Shown here: positions 17,746 through 26,543 of the stretch, one piece after another
How positions within the stretch are numbered: position 1 is the stretch's first letter
How the letters are laid out: each line of letters begins with the position of its first letter
Assembly (NCBI RefSeq): GCF_022808775.1
Contig: NZ_JAKZLA010000001.1
Location: forward strand, 558,001 to 622,000
DNA: 64,000 nt
Origin: Geothrix terrae
Lineage (GTDB): Bacteria > Acidobacteriota > Holophagae > Holophagales > Holophagaceae
Direction: 5' to 3'
Position numbers and translations under genes: made by a program
Notes under the pieces: generated by a model
What the model was told of the DNA's origin: nothing
What the model saw: only the letters and a program-made list of their open reading frames with translations
The model's database searches: none

Positions 17746-17925
17746 TGATATCTCAAGGAATGTATGAAGCCTAGCAGGACAGTCCCGATGACCGGGACGG
17801 CCGCCGGCCGGGCGCCCCTGTGAATTTCAGATGCTGCATGTGACTTTTTCGTTCCTTGACCAACAGATCCCTTTTAATGCGATGCCCCCCGTGGCTATTC
17901 TTTGGGGAACACGGAGGAACTTCTC

Positions 17926-20907
17926 ATGCGATCAAGGCATTTCGCCGGCTCATCCCTTGTGGCCCTGCTCGTGGCGGCGGCCCCCATCATGGCCCAGGGT
18001 GTCTCCACCCAGCTGGGTGGTCGCGTGCTCGATAACCAGGGCGCTGGCGTCGCCGGAGCCACGGTGGTCATCCGGAACACCGAGACCGGCCTCACCCGCA
18101 CCCTGCAGACCAGCGCCGAAGGCCGCTACCTGGCCACCCTTCTGCCGGTGGGCCCCTACACCGTCACCGTCACCAAGGCCGGTTTCCAGACCGCGAGCAA
18201 CGTCAAGGTGAACCTGAACCTCGGCGATGCCGCCCCGCTGACCATCAAACTCGCTCCCGAGACCGGCGCCACCGTGGAAGTGATCGCCGCCACCGCTCAG
18301 GTGGACACGGAGCGCGCCAGCGCCGCCGCCATCATCTCCCCCGACAACCTCACCAACCTGCCGGTCTTCAACCGTAACTTCACGAACCTGGCGACCCTGG
18401 CTCCCCAGGTCGTGGTGGACAGCAGCCGCGGCAACCTCGCCATCGCCGGCCAGCGCGGCGTGAACACCTCCATCAACATCGATGGCGGCGACAACAACGA
18501 GCCCTTCTTCGGGGGCGCCACCGGCGCGGCCGAGGGCAAGACGCCCTTCACCATCTCCATCGAGGCCATCCGCGAGTACCAGGTGATCACCGACGGCGCC
18601 AGCGCCGAGTTCGGCCGCATGGGCGGCGGCTATGTGAACGCCATCACCAAGAACGGCACCAACGACCTGAGCGGCAGCCTCTTCTACTACCAGCGCCCCC
18701 GGGGCTGGGTGGAAGCCGGCCCGACCCTGCGTCAGCCCAATGGCACCACCACCACGAATCCGGTCGGGGACTTCCAGCAGGAGCAGTTCGGCTTCAGCGT
18801 GGGCGGCCCCATCCTCAAGGACAAGCTGTTCTACTTCGTGGCCTACGACGCCCAGCGCCGGAAGGATCCCATCCACCAGGTCTGGGGCGGCAGCCGGCCC
18901 GTGACCCTGGACCCCGCCACCTACCCCAATGATGCGGTGCTCCTGGCCAAGGCCGGCGACTACTCCGCCAAGGCGGATTCCGACGTCTACTTCCTCCGCT
19001 TCGACTGGAACCCCACCGTCGACCACAACATCCAGTTCCGGATCAACCACTCCAAGTTCAAGGGCGTCACCGGCGCCAGCACCATGGCCTCCTCCGAGAA
19101 CCTGGCCTCGGATGACGTCACCACCGACGCCTACGTGCTGCAGTGGAACTGGGTGATCAGCGGGAACTGGATGAACGAGTTCCGGGTGAGCCATACCAAG
19201 GACGACATGCCCCGCTCGACCTACTCGCACCTCCCGGAGGTCAGCATCAGCAACGTGGGCTACTACGGCGCCTACCCCTTCGACCGGACCTACAACACCA
19301 AGCGCACCCAGATCCAGGAGAACATCAGCTACGTGACTCCCACCTTCCAGGTGAAGGCGGGCGTGGACTACAACGACATCAACGTGTCGGAGTTCTTCGC
19401 CGGCAACTGGCAGGGGGTCTACCAGTTCAACTCTCTTGCTGATTTTCGCAATGGCCTCTGGAGCTATTACCGTCAGAACTTCGGCCTGAACAGCCCCGTC
19501 CAGCAGGCTGGCCTCTTTGACACCAGCTACAAGCAGATGGCCGCCTTCATCCAGACCGAATGGCGCCTCACCGACACCTTCAAGCTCGGGGCCGGCATCC
19601 GCTGGGACCGCCAGGAGAACCCGGACTACCCGATCCTGAACATGGGCGACCCGCTCGCGAACCCCATGCCCATCACGGCCAAGATCCCCTCGGACAGCCA
19701 GTTCTCGCCCCGCGTGTCCTTCACCTGGACTCCGGCCTTCGACCAGGGCAAGACCGTGATCCGCGGCAGCGTCGGCCGCTACGTCAGCACCACGCCGGCC
19801 GTGTTCTTCTACCAAGCCTATGCTGCCAACGGCGTCCGCACGGGATCCAAGGATTTCCAGCCGGGTGATGCCGCCACCTATGGCATCCCCATCGGGGCCT
19901 CCTTCAACGCGGCGAACCCCTATTGGATTTCCTCCCTGCCGACGGGCGTGACCTTCACAGGATTCAACATCTGGACCTTCAACCCGGACTTCAAGAACCC
20001 CTACACCGACCGCGTGAACATCGGCGCCGAGCGTCCCTTCTTCAACGACTTGGTGCTCGGTCTATCCGCCACCTACGCTAGGGGCAAGCAGCTGGAGCGA
20101 ACTGCAGATCTTAACCTCGGAACACCGACTCCCAACGCTTATGGGCGCCTGATGTACCCTTCCACTCTCACGACTACAACGGTCGGAGGACGGACCACCA
20201 TCTCCTGGACGCCAATCCGGCCAAATGCCAACTACGGCACCATGGGAATGTATTTCTCGGATGCTACCAGCCTCTACCACGCCTACACGGCCAGTCTGAA
20301 GTACCACAAGGATGGCAGCGCTTTTGACGCCCAGCTGTACTACACCTACGCCATCAACAAGGACAGCGATTCCAACGAGCGCAACTACTCGGGCATCAGC
20401 ATCCAGGATGCAGGCCTTCTGGGGAACCAGTGGGGCTATGCCGACACGGATCGCCGCCAGGTGTTGACCGGCTACTTCAGCTTCCTCGACAAGCAGGTTA
20501 CCGGAATCCTCGCGTCCGTTTCTGTGCGCTACCAGACCGGGACCCCCTATACCTTGACGTACAGTGCCGATGTGAACGGTGACGGGAATACCACAAACGA
20601 TCGTTACTTCCAGAATGGCGTCGACACGGGCCGTAATACCCAGCGAGCCGGATCCACATTGACTTTCGACCTTGGGCTTCGTCGAGACATCGAATTTACC
20701 AAGCGGATCAAATTGACCCTGTCGGCCGACGTATTCAACCTGTTCAACCGCCAGGACACCTACCTGTCAAACAGGACTCCCTCGGTGCCCAATACCACGA
20801 CCTCGAATGTCTCCACGGTTGACGCGCAGCAGCTTGCACTCAACCCGCAGCAGAACTGGACCGGCTCCGCCCGCCAGATCCAGGTCGGCGCACGCTTCGC
20901 CTTCTAG
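17926..20907 (+). CDS. Oar-like TonB-dependent receptor with carboxypeptidase-regulatory domain, 993 aa
   Basis: The signal peptide ends at MAQ. Residues 28-110 form a carboxypeptidase-regulatory (CarboxypepD_reg) sandwich (GGRVLDNQGAGVAGATVVIR, then GRYLATLLPVGPYTVTV). A plug follows (NLPVFNRNFTNLATLAPQ, INIDGGDNNEPFFGG), then a large beta-barrel ending in VGARFAF, with the terminal phenylalanine typical of outer-membrane barrels. Such Oar-like receptors are abundant in Acidobacteriota and import or bind large substrates. ATG 17926, seven bases after GGAGGA, was chosen over ATG 17902. Codon choice is strongly G/C-ending up to about 19.4 kb and visibly looser at 20.04-20.88 kb. Confidence 0.88.
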   Translation: MRSRHFAGSSLVALLVAAAPIMAQGVSTQLGGRVLDNQGAGVAGATVVIRNTETGLTRTLQTSAEGRYLATLLPVGPYTVTVTKAGFQTASNVKVNLNLGDAAPLTIKLAPETGATVEVIAATAQVDTERASAAAIISPDNLTNLPVFNRNFTNLATLAPQVVVDSSRGNLAIAGQRGVNTSINIDGGDNNEPFFGGATGAAEGKTPFTISIEAIREYQVITDGASAEFGRMGGGYVNAITKNGTNDLSGSLFYYQRPRGWVEAGPTLRQPNGTTTTNPVGDFQQEQFGFSVGGPILKDKLFYFVAYDAQRRKDPIHQVWGGSRPVTLDPATYPNDAVLLAKAGDYSAKADSDVYFLRFDWNPTVDHNIQFRINHSKFKGVTGASTMASSENLASDDVTTDAYVLQWNWVISGNWMNEFRVSHTKDDMPRSTYSHLPEVSISNVGYYGAYPFDRTYNTKRTQIQENISYVTPTFQVKAGVDYNDINVSEFFAGNWQGVYQFNSLADFRNGLWSYYRQNFGLNSPVQQAGLFDTSYKQMAAFIQTEWRLTDTFKLGAGIRWDRQENPDYPILNMGDPLANPMPITAKIPSDSQFSPRVSFTWTPAFDQGKTVIRGSVGRYVSTTPAVFFYQAYAANGVRTGSKDFQPGDAATYGIPIGASFNAANPYWISSLPTGVTFTGFNIWTFNPDFKNPYTDRVNIGAERPFFNDLVLGLSATYARGKQLERTADLNLGTPTPNAYGRLMYPSTLTTTTVGGRTTISWTPIRPNANYGTMGMYFSDATSLYHAYTASLKYHKDGSAFDAQLYYTYAINKDSDSNERNYSGISIQDAGLLGNQWGYADTDRRQVLTGYFSFLDKQVTGILASVSVRYQTGTPYTLTYSADVNGDGNTTNDRYFQNGVDTGRNTQRAGSTLTFDLGLRRDIEFTKRIKLTLSADVFNLFNRQDTYLSNRTPSVPNTTTSNVSTVDAQQLALNPQQNWTGSARQIQVGARFAF

Positions 20908-20923
20908 TCCCACCCGCACTACG

Positions 20924-20955
20924 AAAGGGCGGCGCTCCGGCGCCGCCCTTTTTTC
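20924..20955 (+). terminator. Rho-independent terminator after the TonB-dependent receptor
   Basis: An 11-bp perfect stem (AAAGGGCGGCG 20924-20934 / CGCCGCCCTTT 20941-20951) with a run of T. It lies 15 bp before the ymdB-like start. Confidence 0.92.
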
Positions 20956-20969
20956 GCTAGGCTGGAAGC

Positions 20970-21740
20970 ATGAAGATCCTGGCGCTGGGCGATGTGGTGG
21001 GGGAACCGGGGCGGCGGCTGGTGGAGGCCTTCGTGCCCGAGCTGCGCCGGGAGACCGGCGCTGACCTCGTGATCGTGAACGGCGAGAACGCCGCCCACGG
21101 CCACGGCATCACCGACACCATCGCCCGGGAGTGGTTCGACCGCTTCGGCGTGGACGTCATCACCACGGGCAACCATGCCTTCGACGTGAAGGGGATCGAG
21201 AGCTACTTCCGCCTGGAGCCCCGCCTGCTGCGACCCGCCAACCACCCCCCCGACACACCGGGGAACGGGTGGGTGAAGCTGCATACGCCCTCGGGAGCCG
21301 AGGTTCTCGTCATCAACCTCATGGGCCGGGTGCACATGCCCGCCTGCGACTGCCCCTTCCGGGGCGTGGACAGCATCCTCCAGAAGGAGCGGGCCGACCT
21401 GGTCATCGTGGACATGCACGCCGAAGCCACCAGCGAGGCCCAGGCCATGGGCTTCCACCTGGAGGGCCGCGCGGCGGCCGTCCTGGGAACCCACACCCAC
21501 GTGCCCACCCTGGACGCCAAGGTGCTGCCCGGCGGCACGGCCTACATCACCGACATCGGCATGACCGGCCCCTACGACGGAGTCATCGGCATGAAGAAGG
21601 AGGCCAGCATCGGCCGCTTCCTCAAGGTCCAGCGCCCCAAGTACGAAGTGGCCGAAGCCGACCTCCAGCTCCACGCCGTGCTGGTCACCACCGAGGGCCG
21701 GAAGGCGATCAGCATCGAGCGGATCCTGAGGAAGCTGTAG
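20970..21740 (+). CDS. YmdB/TIGR00282-family metallophosphoesterase, 256 aa
   Basis: All metal-binding blocks of the YmdB family are present: LGDVVG (6-11), NGENAAHG (37-44), TTGNHAFD (65-72), VDMHAEATSE (about 146-155) and GTHTHVPT (about 171-178). Known members hydrolyse 2',3'-cyclic nucleotides, and YmdB affects biofilm and motility decisions in Bacillus. It is a cytoplasmic protein with two metal ions expected. It stands alone behind a terminator and converges with aqpZ, with only 15 bp between stop codons. In other genomes the gene often follows rny, which is not seen here. Confidence 0.9.
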   Translation: MKILALGDVVGEPGRRLVEAFVPELRRETGADLVIVNGENAAHGHGITDTIAREWFDRFGVDVITTGNHAFDVKGIESYFRLEPRLLRPANHPPDTPGNGWVKLHTPSGAEVLVINLMGRVHMPACDCPFRGVDSILQKERADLVIVDMHAEATSEAQAMGFHLEGRAAAVLGTHTHVPTLDAKVLPGGTAYITDIGMTGPYDGVIGMKKEASIGRFLKVQRPKYEVAEADLQLHAVLVTTEGRKAISIERILRKL

Positions 21741-21755
21741 AGATCTTCGAGGGGT

Positions 21756-22433
21756 TCAGTCCTCGAGCTTGGGGAAGAGCCAGCCCGCAATGGCCGCCCC
21801 CAGGAGGGGCGCCACCCAGAAGAGCCAGAGCTGGCCGAGGGCCCAGCCGCCGACAAACAGGGCCGGTCCCGTGCTGCGGGCGGGATTCACGGACGTGTTC
21901 GTCACCGGGATGCTGATGAGGTGGATGAGGGTGAGACAGAGGCCGATGGCGATGGGCGCGAAACCTGGCGCGGCCTTCTTGGCGGTGCTGCCCAGGATCA
22001 CCATGAGGAAGAAGAAGGTCATCACCACTTCAGTCAAGAAAGCCGCGCCCAGCCCGTACTTGCCAGGCGAGTGGTCCGCATAGCCGTTGGCCGCGAAACC
22101 GCCGATGGCGGACCCGTTGCCCGTGGCGATGACGTAGAGGATGGCCGAGGCGACCACGGCCCCCAGCACCTGCGCCAGCCAATAGCCGGTCACATCCTTG
22201 TAGGGGAAGCGTCCGCCCACGGCCAGGCCCAAGGTCACGGCTGGGTTCAGGTGGCAGCCGGAGATGGGGCCAATGGCGAAGGCCATGGTCAGCACCGTGA
22301 GCCCAAAGGCTAGGGCGACACCGAGGAAGCCGATGCCCACGCCCGGGAAGGTTGCGGCCAGCACGGCGCTGCCACACCCACCCAGCACCAACCAGAGGGT
22401 CCCGAAGAATTCCGCCGCAAGCCTTTTGTTCAC
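21756..22433 (-). CDS. aqpZ: Aquaporin Z-type water channel
   Basis: This 225-residue integral membrane protein has six predicted helices. Both half-helix signatures are intact: [12 protein letters not shown] (58-69) and [11 protein letters not shown] (about 180-190). The selectivity-filter positions look like a water-specific channel (F in MAFAIG, H in [10 protein letters not shown] in NPARS). It mediates rapid osmotic water flow across the inner membrane. It is monocistronic. Potassium uptake genes for osmotic adjustment are in the same window but far away. Confidence 0.95.
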   Translation of the reverse strand: MNKRLAAEFFGTLWLVLGGCGSAVLAATFPGVGIGFLGVALAFGLTVLTMAFAIGPISGCHLNPAVTLGLAVGGRFPYKDVTGYWLAQVLGAVVASAILYVIATGNGSAIGGFAANGYADHSPGKYGLGAAFLTEVVMTFFFLMVILGSTAKKAAPGFAPIAIGLCLTLIHLISIPVTNTSVNPARSTGPALFVGGWALGQLWLFWVAPLLGAAIAGWLFPKLED

Positions 22434-22513
22434 ACATCCTCCATGGAAGAAAAGCGTGATGGCCGGAAAGCTGGGGCCAGTCTAGCCGTCTCTTCGAAGG
22501 ATTCAAGCAGGAG

Positions 22514-23329
22514 TCAAGCGAGCCGAGTCCACCCCTCCAGGTAGAGGTTAAAGGCCGGATCCGCCTCGGCCTTCTGACGGACCAGGGCGCGGATCTGAGC
22601 CTCCTCGGCCTCCATCTGCTCGGGCGTCAGGTGGCCCGAGAGCGTCATGGCCCGCAACCACACCAGGAAGGTGGTGAGGGCGTCGAACTGGTTGTAGCGG
22701 ACGATGCCGGTGATGTCCCCCGCCCGCCAGAGGTCGATGACGCTCTTGCCGTCGGTGCCCAGCTTGCCGGGAATCCCGCAGGCCGTGGCCAGCTCGTGCA
22801 GCGTGGACGAGGCCTTCCCCCAGGCGCCGGTGATCTCGCGGAGGTCGATGTGCTGGTTTCCGTAGCGATCGAAGAAGTCGCCCGGTGCCCACTTCTCCGC
22901 GCTGCGACCCAGGCCCGGGATGGACAGACGGTGCACCATGGCGCGCTGCACGAGGATGGGCATATCGGCATCCCGGGAGTTGAAGCCCACCAGCTGGGGC
23001 TTCTTGTCCCCCAGGGCCACCAGGAAACGGCGCAGCAGGTCGTCCTCGGCCAGGGCCTCCGGCCCCTCCGGGAGCGCGAAGAGCTTGTGCTGGACGTCAC
23101 CGTGCCGCACTGTGCGGATCACCGCCGCGATGGACACCACGCGGCAGAGGATGGTCTTGAGGTAGGGCCGGGGCTCCGTCTCCGTGGCCCCGCCGTAGGC
23201 CCAGAGGCGCTCGGTCACCTCCTCGTCCGGCATCTCCTTCGGAAGGTCCAGCACCCGCCGTCCCGTGGCTGGGTCCGGCACCCACTCGGCATCGAAGGCG
23301 AAGATCTGGTGGTGCGGAGGGCGCAGCAT
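22514..23329 (-). CDS. PolB-like 3'-5' exonuclease, 271 aa
   Basis: This stand-alone DnaQ/RNase H-fold exonuclease is related to the proofreading domain of family B DNA polymerases. Exo I is FDAEWVPD (about 11-18), Exo II is VGFNSRDADMPIL (mid-protein) and Exo III is RYNQFDALTTFLVW, in the YxxxD form. Four acidic residues for two-metal catalysis are thus visible. Similar proteins are found across bacteria as predicted 3'-5' exonucleases of uncertain cellular role. ATG 23329 is chosen because the longer open frame extends into the DoxX gene. It follows the DoxX gene by 2 bp and is probably cotranscribed with it. Confidence 0.85.
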   Translation of the reverse strand: MLRPPHHQIFAFDAEWVPDPATGRRVLDLPKEMPDEEVTERLWAYGGATETEPRPYLKTILCRVVSIAAVIRTVRHGDVQHKLFALPEGPEALAEDDLLRRFLVALGDKKPQLVGFNSRDADMPILVQRAMVHRLSIPGLGRSAEKWAPGDFFDRYGNQHIDLREITGAWGKASSTLHELATACGIPGKLGTDGKSVIDLWRAGDITGIVRYNQFDALTTFLVWLRAMTLSGHLTPEQMEAEEAQIRALVRQKAEADPAFNLYLEGWTRLA

Positions 23330-23331
23330 GG

Positions 23332-23688
23332 CTACTTCTCCAGCGCCCATTTCCCGCCGCCGCCCACCGCGCAGGCCAGGCCCACGAGCAGGCGGAAGAG
23401 GGCGGGCAGGTTCGACAGGGGCCCGGCGCCGTGCATCCAGCCGTGCACCAGTGGCCAGCCCAGGACGGCCACGAGAATCCCGCCCGCCAGGGCCACCCAC
23501 ACGCCGAGCAGGATGAGGGCGCCGCACACCAGCTCGCCCAGGGCCAGGCCCCATGTGGAGGCCTGGGCGAAGCTGATGGCCCCGTGGGCGCGGCGGAGGA
23601 TCTCGAAGCCGTGAAGCACCGCCATGCCGCCCACGGCGAGACGCAGCAGGAAGAGGGCCCAATCGGTGCGGGTCTTGGAAGCGGCCAT
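23332..23688 (-). CDS. DoxX-family small membrane protein, 118 aa
   Basis: Four hydrophobic helices (ALFLLRLAVGGMAVLHG; TWGLALGELVCGALILLGVWVAL; GILVAVLGWPLVHG; LFRLLVGLACAVGG) match the DoxX/DoxD layout. LRLAVGGMAVLHGFEIL is the conserved first helix. The family is widespread, with roles proposed in quinone-linked redox and oxidative stress, none firm. It is the first gene of a two-gene unit with the exonuclease gene. Confidence 0.85.
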   Translation of the reverse strand: MAASKTRTDWALFLLRLAVGGMAVLHGFEILRRAHGAISFAQASTWGLALGELVCGALILLGVWVALAGGILVAVLGWPLVHGWMHGAGPLSNLPALFRLLVGLACAVGGGGKWALEK

Positions 23689-23741
23689 GAATACCTCGGA
23701 AAACTTCCATTGTAGGCTGGGGATTCTCCACGGAAACCGCC

Positions 23742-24428
23742 ATGCGCCCCACCCTCGCCTTCGACGCCGACGACACCCTCTGGCACAACGAGACCCTCTA
23801 CGCCGAGACCCAGGAGGCCTTCCGGGCCCTCTTGCGCCCCTTCCACGACGACGCCTGGATCGATGCCCGCCTCCACGAGACGGAGATGCGCAACCTCCGC
23901 CGCTACGGCTATGGCATCAAGGGCTTCACGCTCTCCATGATCGAGACGGCCCTGGAGCTGACCGAGGACCGCCTCGACGGAGCGGGCGTCCGGAAGGTGC
24001 TGGAGCTGGGCCAGGCCATGCTGGACAAGCCCGTGGAGCCCCTCCCGGGCGTGGCCGAGGTCCTGGGACAGCTGGCCGGGGCTTTCGACCTGATGCTCAT
24101 CACCAAGGGCGACCTCTTCGACCAGGAGACCAAGCTGGCGAAGTCCGGCCTCGGACATCACTTCTCGCGGGTGGAGATCGTCTCCGAGAAGGACGAGGCG
24201 ACCTACGCGGCCCTCCTCGGGCGCCACGGCCTCCAACCCCAGGCCTTCACGATGGTGGGCAACTCGGTGAAGTCCGACATCCTGCCGGTATTGGCCCTGG
24301 GCGCGCGCGCGATCCACATCCCCTACCACCTGACCTGGGCTCATGAAGTGGTCGCCACCCCAGTGGAATCCCCCTTCCCCGTGCTCGATTCCATCCTCGA
24401 CCTGCCCGCCCTGCTCGCAGGCTGGTGA
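23742..24428 (+). CDS. HAD-superfamily hydrolase, 228 aa
   Basis: The phosphatase motifs are [11 protein letters not shown] (7-17, nucleophile D8 and acid D10), LITKGD (about 119-124), K in SEKDEATY and [11 protein letters not shown] (about 171-181). The helical cap lies between motifs I and II, as in class C1 enzymes. It hydrolyses a phosphomonoester, substrate unknown. It is preceded by the divergent DoxX gene and followed by a structured leader and hbd. Its stop is 139 bp before hbd. Confidence 0.9.
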   Translation: MRPTLAFDADDTLWHNETLYAETQEAFRALLRPFHDDAWIDARLHETEMRNLRRYGYGIKGFTLSMIETALELTEDRLDGAGVRKVLELGQAMLDKPVEPLPGVAEVLGQLAGAFDLMLITKGDLFDQETKLAKSGLGHHFSRVEIVSEKDEATYAALLGRHGLQPQAFTMVGNSVKSDILPVLALGARAIHIPYHLTWAHEVVATPVESPFPVLDSILDLPALLAGW

Positions 24429-24450
24429 CCCTGTCCTCCGCTATGCTGGG

Positions 24451-24529
24451 GGAACGGAGGATTCCATCTCGGTATCCGCTCCGCGGATACGCGAGACCTC
24501 TCCTTGCAAGGTTGCGCAGTCTCCGTTCC
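24451..24529 (+). ncRNA. Candidate structured 5' leader RNA of hbd
   Basis: The 139-bp HAD-hbd gap can fold as a closed multi-branch structure. GGAACGGAG (24451-24459) pairs perfectly with CTCCGTTCC (24521-24529). Inside, GTATCCGC / GCGGATAC (24472-24479 / 24483-24490) form a hairpin extended by CTCG / CGAG, and CCTTGCAAGG forms a small third helix. There is no T-tract, so it is not a simple terminator of the HAD gene. It does not match a riboswitch consensus that I recall. Confidence 0.4.
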
Positions 24530-24567
24530 TCAGCCCCTTCAGTCACCTTCCCAAACAAGAGGTCGTT

Positions 24568-25425
24568 ATGAGCATCCAGAACATCGGCGTCATCGGTGCG
24601 GGCCAGATGGGCAACGGCATCGCCCACGTCTTCGCCCAGGCGGGCTTCAGCGTGCTGATGCAGGACATCAGCGACGCCTTCGCCGCCAAGGGCGTGGCCA
24701 CCATCGACAAGAACCTCCAGCGGGGCGTGGACAAGGGCAAGATGAGCGCCGACGAGAAGGCCGCCGTCCTGGGCCGGATCCACACCACCACCAAGCTCGA
24801 GGACCTGGCTGCCTGCGACATCGTCATCGAGGCCGCCACCGAGAAGTGGGAGGTCAAGAAGCAGATCTTCGAGACTCTGGACAAGGTCTGCAAGCCCGGC
24901 GTCATCCTGGCCAGCAACACCAGCAGCATCTCCATCACCAAGCTGGCCGCGGTCACCAGGCGCCCCGAAGCCTTCATCGGCATGCACTTCATGAACCCGG
25001 TTCCGGTCATGCAGCTCATCGAGGTCATCCGCGGCCTGGCCACGGGCGATGCGACCTTCGACGCCGTGATGGAGCTGTCGAAGAAGCTGGGCAAGACCCC
25101 GATCCACTGCAACGACTTCCCTGGCTTCGTCAGCAACCGTGTGCTGCTGCCCATGATCAACGAAGCCATCTACGCGCTGTACGAGGGCGTGGCCTCGATG
25201 GAGAGCATCGACGGCATCATGAAGCTGGGCATGAACCATCCCATGGGCCCTCTCACCCTGGCGGACTTCATCGGCCTGGACACCTGCCTCTTCATCCTCA
25301 ACGTGCTGCACGAGGGCCTGGGCGATCCCAAGTACCGCCCCTGCCCCCTGCTCATCAAGTACGTGGACGCCGGCTGGCTCGGCAAGAAGAGCGGGCGCGG
25401 CTTCTACGACTACAGCAAGGCCTGA
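24568..25425 (+). CDS. hbd: 3-hydroxybutyryl-CoA dehydrogenase
   Basis: This enzyme interconverts acetoacetyl-CoA and 3-hydroxybutyryl-CoA with NAD(P)H. The Rossmann motif is GAGQMG (10-15). The substrate/catalytic region is [12 protein letters not shown] (115-126) and [11 protein letters not shown] (140-150, H140), followed by [12 protein letters not shown] and the helical C-terminal domain with [13 protein letters not shown]. At 285 residues it is the single-domain bacterial type. AAGAGGT stands 5-6 bp before ATG 24568. The leader upstream can form a stable multi-helix structure. It supplies the third step of the butyryl-CoA route with the enzymes at 9176 and 13034. Confidence 0.95.
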   Translation: MSIQNIGVIGAGQMGNGIAHVFAQAGFSVLMQDISDAFAAKGVATIDKNLQRGVDKGKMSADEKAAVLGRIHTTTKLEDLAACDIVIEAATEKWEVKKQIFETLDKVCKPGVILASNTSSISITKLAAVTRRPEAFIGMHFMNPVPVMQLIEVIRGLATGDATFDAVMELSKKLGKTPIHCNDFPGFVSNRVLLPMINEAIYALYEGVASMESIDGIMKLGMNHPMGPLTLADFIGLDTCLFILNVLHEGLGDPKYRPCPLLIKYVDAGWLGKKSGRGFYDYSKA

Positions 25426-25437
25426 TCTCCGCGAGCC

Positions 25438-26508
25438 ATGCCACGCCGCGCGGCTCTTGCCTTCGTGGCCTTCCTGGGACTGGCGGCGGAGGAGCCCCTC
25501 CACGAGATGGGCCCCTTCCCCACCCGGGAGATGTTCCCCCTCTACCTGCCCACCATGGCCTACCAGCCGGTGGACCCCGTTCCCCTGGGGCGGGGCCGCT
25601 GGCGGTGGGGCCTGCACTGGATCGAGGCCAACACCTTCCAGTTCTCGGACATCTTCGAGCAGTATGCCCCGCGGGACGCCTCCGGCCGCGTGGCCGTGAC
25701 CGAGGCGGTGTTCGCCTCAGCCGCCGCCGCTTTTCCCGATCTCCCGACCCTGTACTACTTCGACGAGGAGATCGCCCGGTTCGAGCTGGAGGGAAGGTAC
25801 GGGCTGTCGGACAAGACCGACCTGTGGTTCCGGCTGCCGGTCCAGAACCACACGGGGGGCTTCCTGGATCCCCTCATTGAGGGATTCCACAGGATCGGGT
25901 TCGAGCAGCCCGGACGGGATCGCGTCCTGAAGAACCAGGTGGCCCTCGCGGTGGCCCAGTACGGCAAGGTCGTCTTCTACAACGATGAACGCATCCTCGG
26001 GAAGACCCAGGATCCGGTCCTGGGGCTCACCCACCGTCTACTGGCGACGCCCACGTGGACGCTCTCCGCCGCGGTCAGCCTCAAGCCCCCCCTCACCCAT
26101 ACCTACGACGCCTTCCGGTCCGGGTGGGACCAGACCTACGGGATCACCGGTGCCTATAGGCCGGAGGGGCGGCATGCGTTCTACTTCGGCGGAGCCTTCG
26201 TCCGCCGGCCCCACGGGAGCCCGGAGTACACGGCCATCGGGTTCCGGAACGGGGTCGGCGCCCATGCCACCTGGGAATACCGGCGCTGGCGGCGGGTCCA
26301 GCCCTTTCTCCAGCTCTACTGGCAGAGCGGCTACCTGCCCCGGCGGCCCTCCCAGCACTTCGACCAGCCCAGCCTCCAGCACGATGCGGGAGTGCACTGG
26401 CACTGGACGCCCCATACCACCCTGACCTTCCGCTACCTGAACAACATCTCCCACTGGGGGAACACCGCGGACATGGGCCTTGGCGCGAGCCTGACGGCGC
26501 ATTTCTAG
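25438..26508 (+). CDS. DUF3187-like outer-membrane beta-barrel protein, 356 aa
   Basis: A short export signal (RRAALAFVAFLGLAAE) is followed by alternating amphipathic strands with many W/Y/R residues (RWRWGLHWIEANTFQF; GRYGLSDKTDLWFRLPVQNH; TWEYRRWRRVQPFLQLYWQ) and a C-terminal F in LTAHF, all features of outer-membrane barrels. The pattern recalls DUF3187 proteins of unknown role. It begins 12 bp after hbd and may be cotranscribed with it, although no functional link is evident. Confidence 0.7.
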   Translation: MPRRAALAFVAFLGLAAEEPLHEMGPFPTREMFPLYLPTMAYQPVDPVPLGRGRWRWGLHWIEANTFQFSDIFEQYAPRDASGRVAVTEAVFASAAAAFPDLPTLYYFDEEIARFELEGRYGLSDKTDLWFRLPVQNHTGGFLDPLIEGFHRIGFEQPGRDRVLKNQVALAVAQYGKVVFYNDERILGKTQDPVLGLTHRLLATPTWTLSAAVSLKPPLTHTYDAFRSGWDQTYGITGAYRPEGRHAFYFGGAFVRRPHGSPEYTAIGFRNGVGAHATWEYRRWRRVQPFLQLYWQSGYLPRRPSQHFDQPSLQHDAGVHWHWTPHTTLTFRYLNNISHWGNTADMGLGASLTAHF

Positions 26509-26543
26509 GTAGAATGGGCGTTTGAATCCATGCGAGGTGCCCC

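Noticed and set aside
17857-17885. Promoter TTGACC before the TonB-dependent receptor
   Set aside because: No -10 hexamer at 16-18 bp; the AT-rich TTTTAAT stretch is too close.
17950-19815. Long minus-strand frame opposite the TonB-dependent receptor
   Set aside because: The translation is G/V/A/E/H-rich without domains and ends where codon usage of the real gene loosens; it is a shadow frame.
24451-24529. Known riboswitch class or simple terminator before hbd
   Set aside because: I could not match TPP, glycine, SAM, c-di-GMP or purine consensus features, and there is no T-tract. It is listed as an unclassified structured leader.
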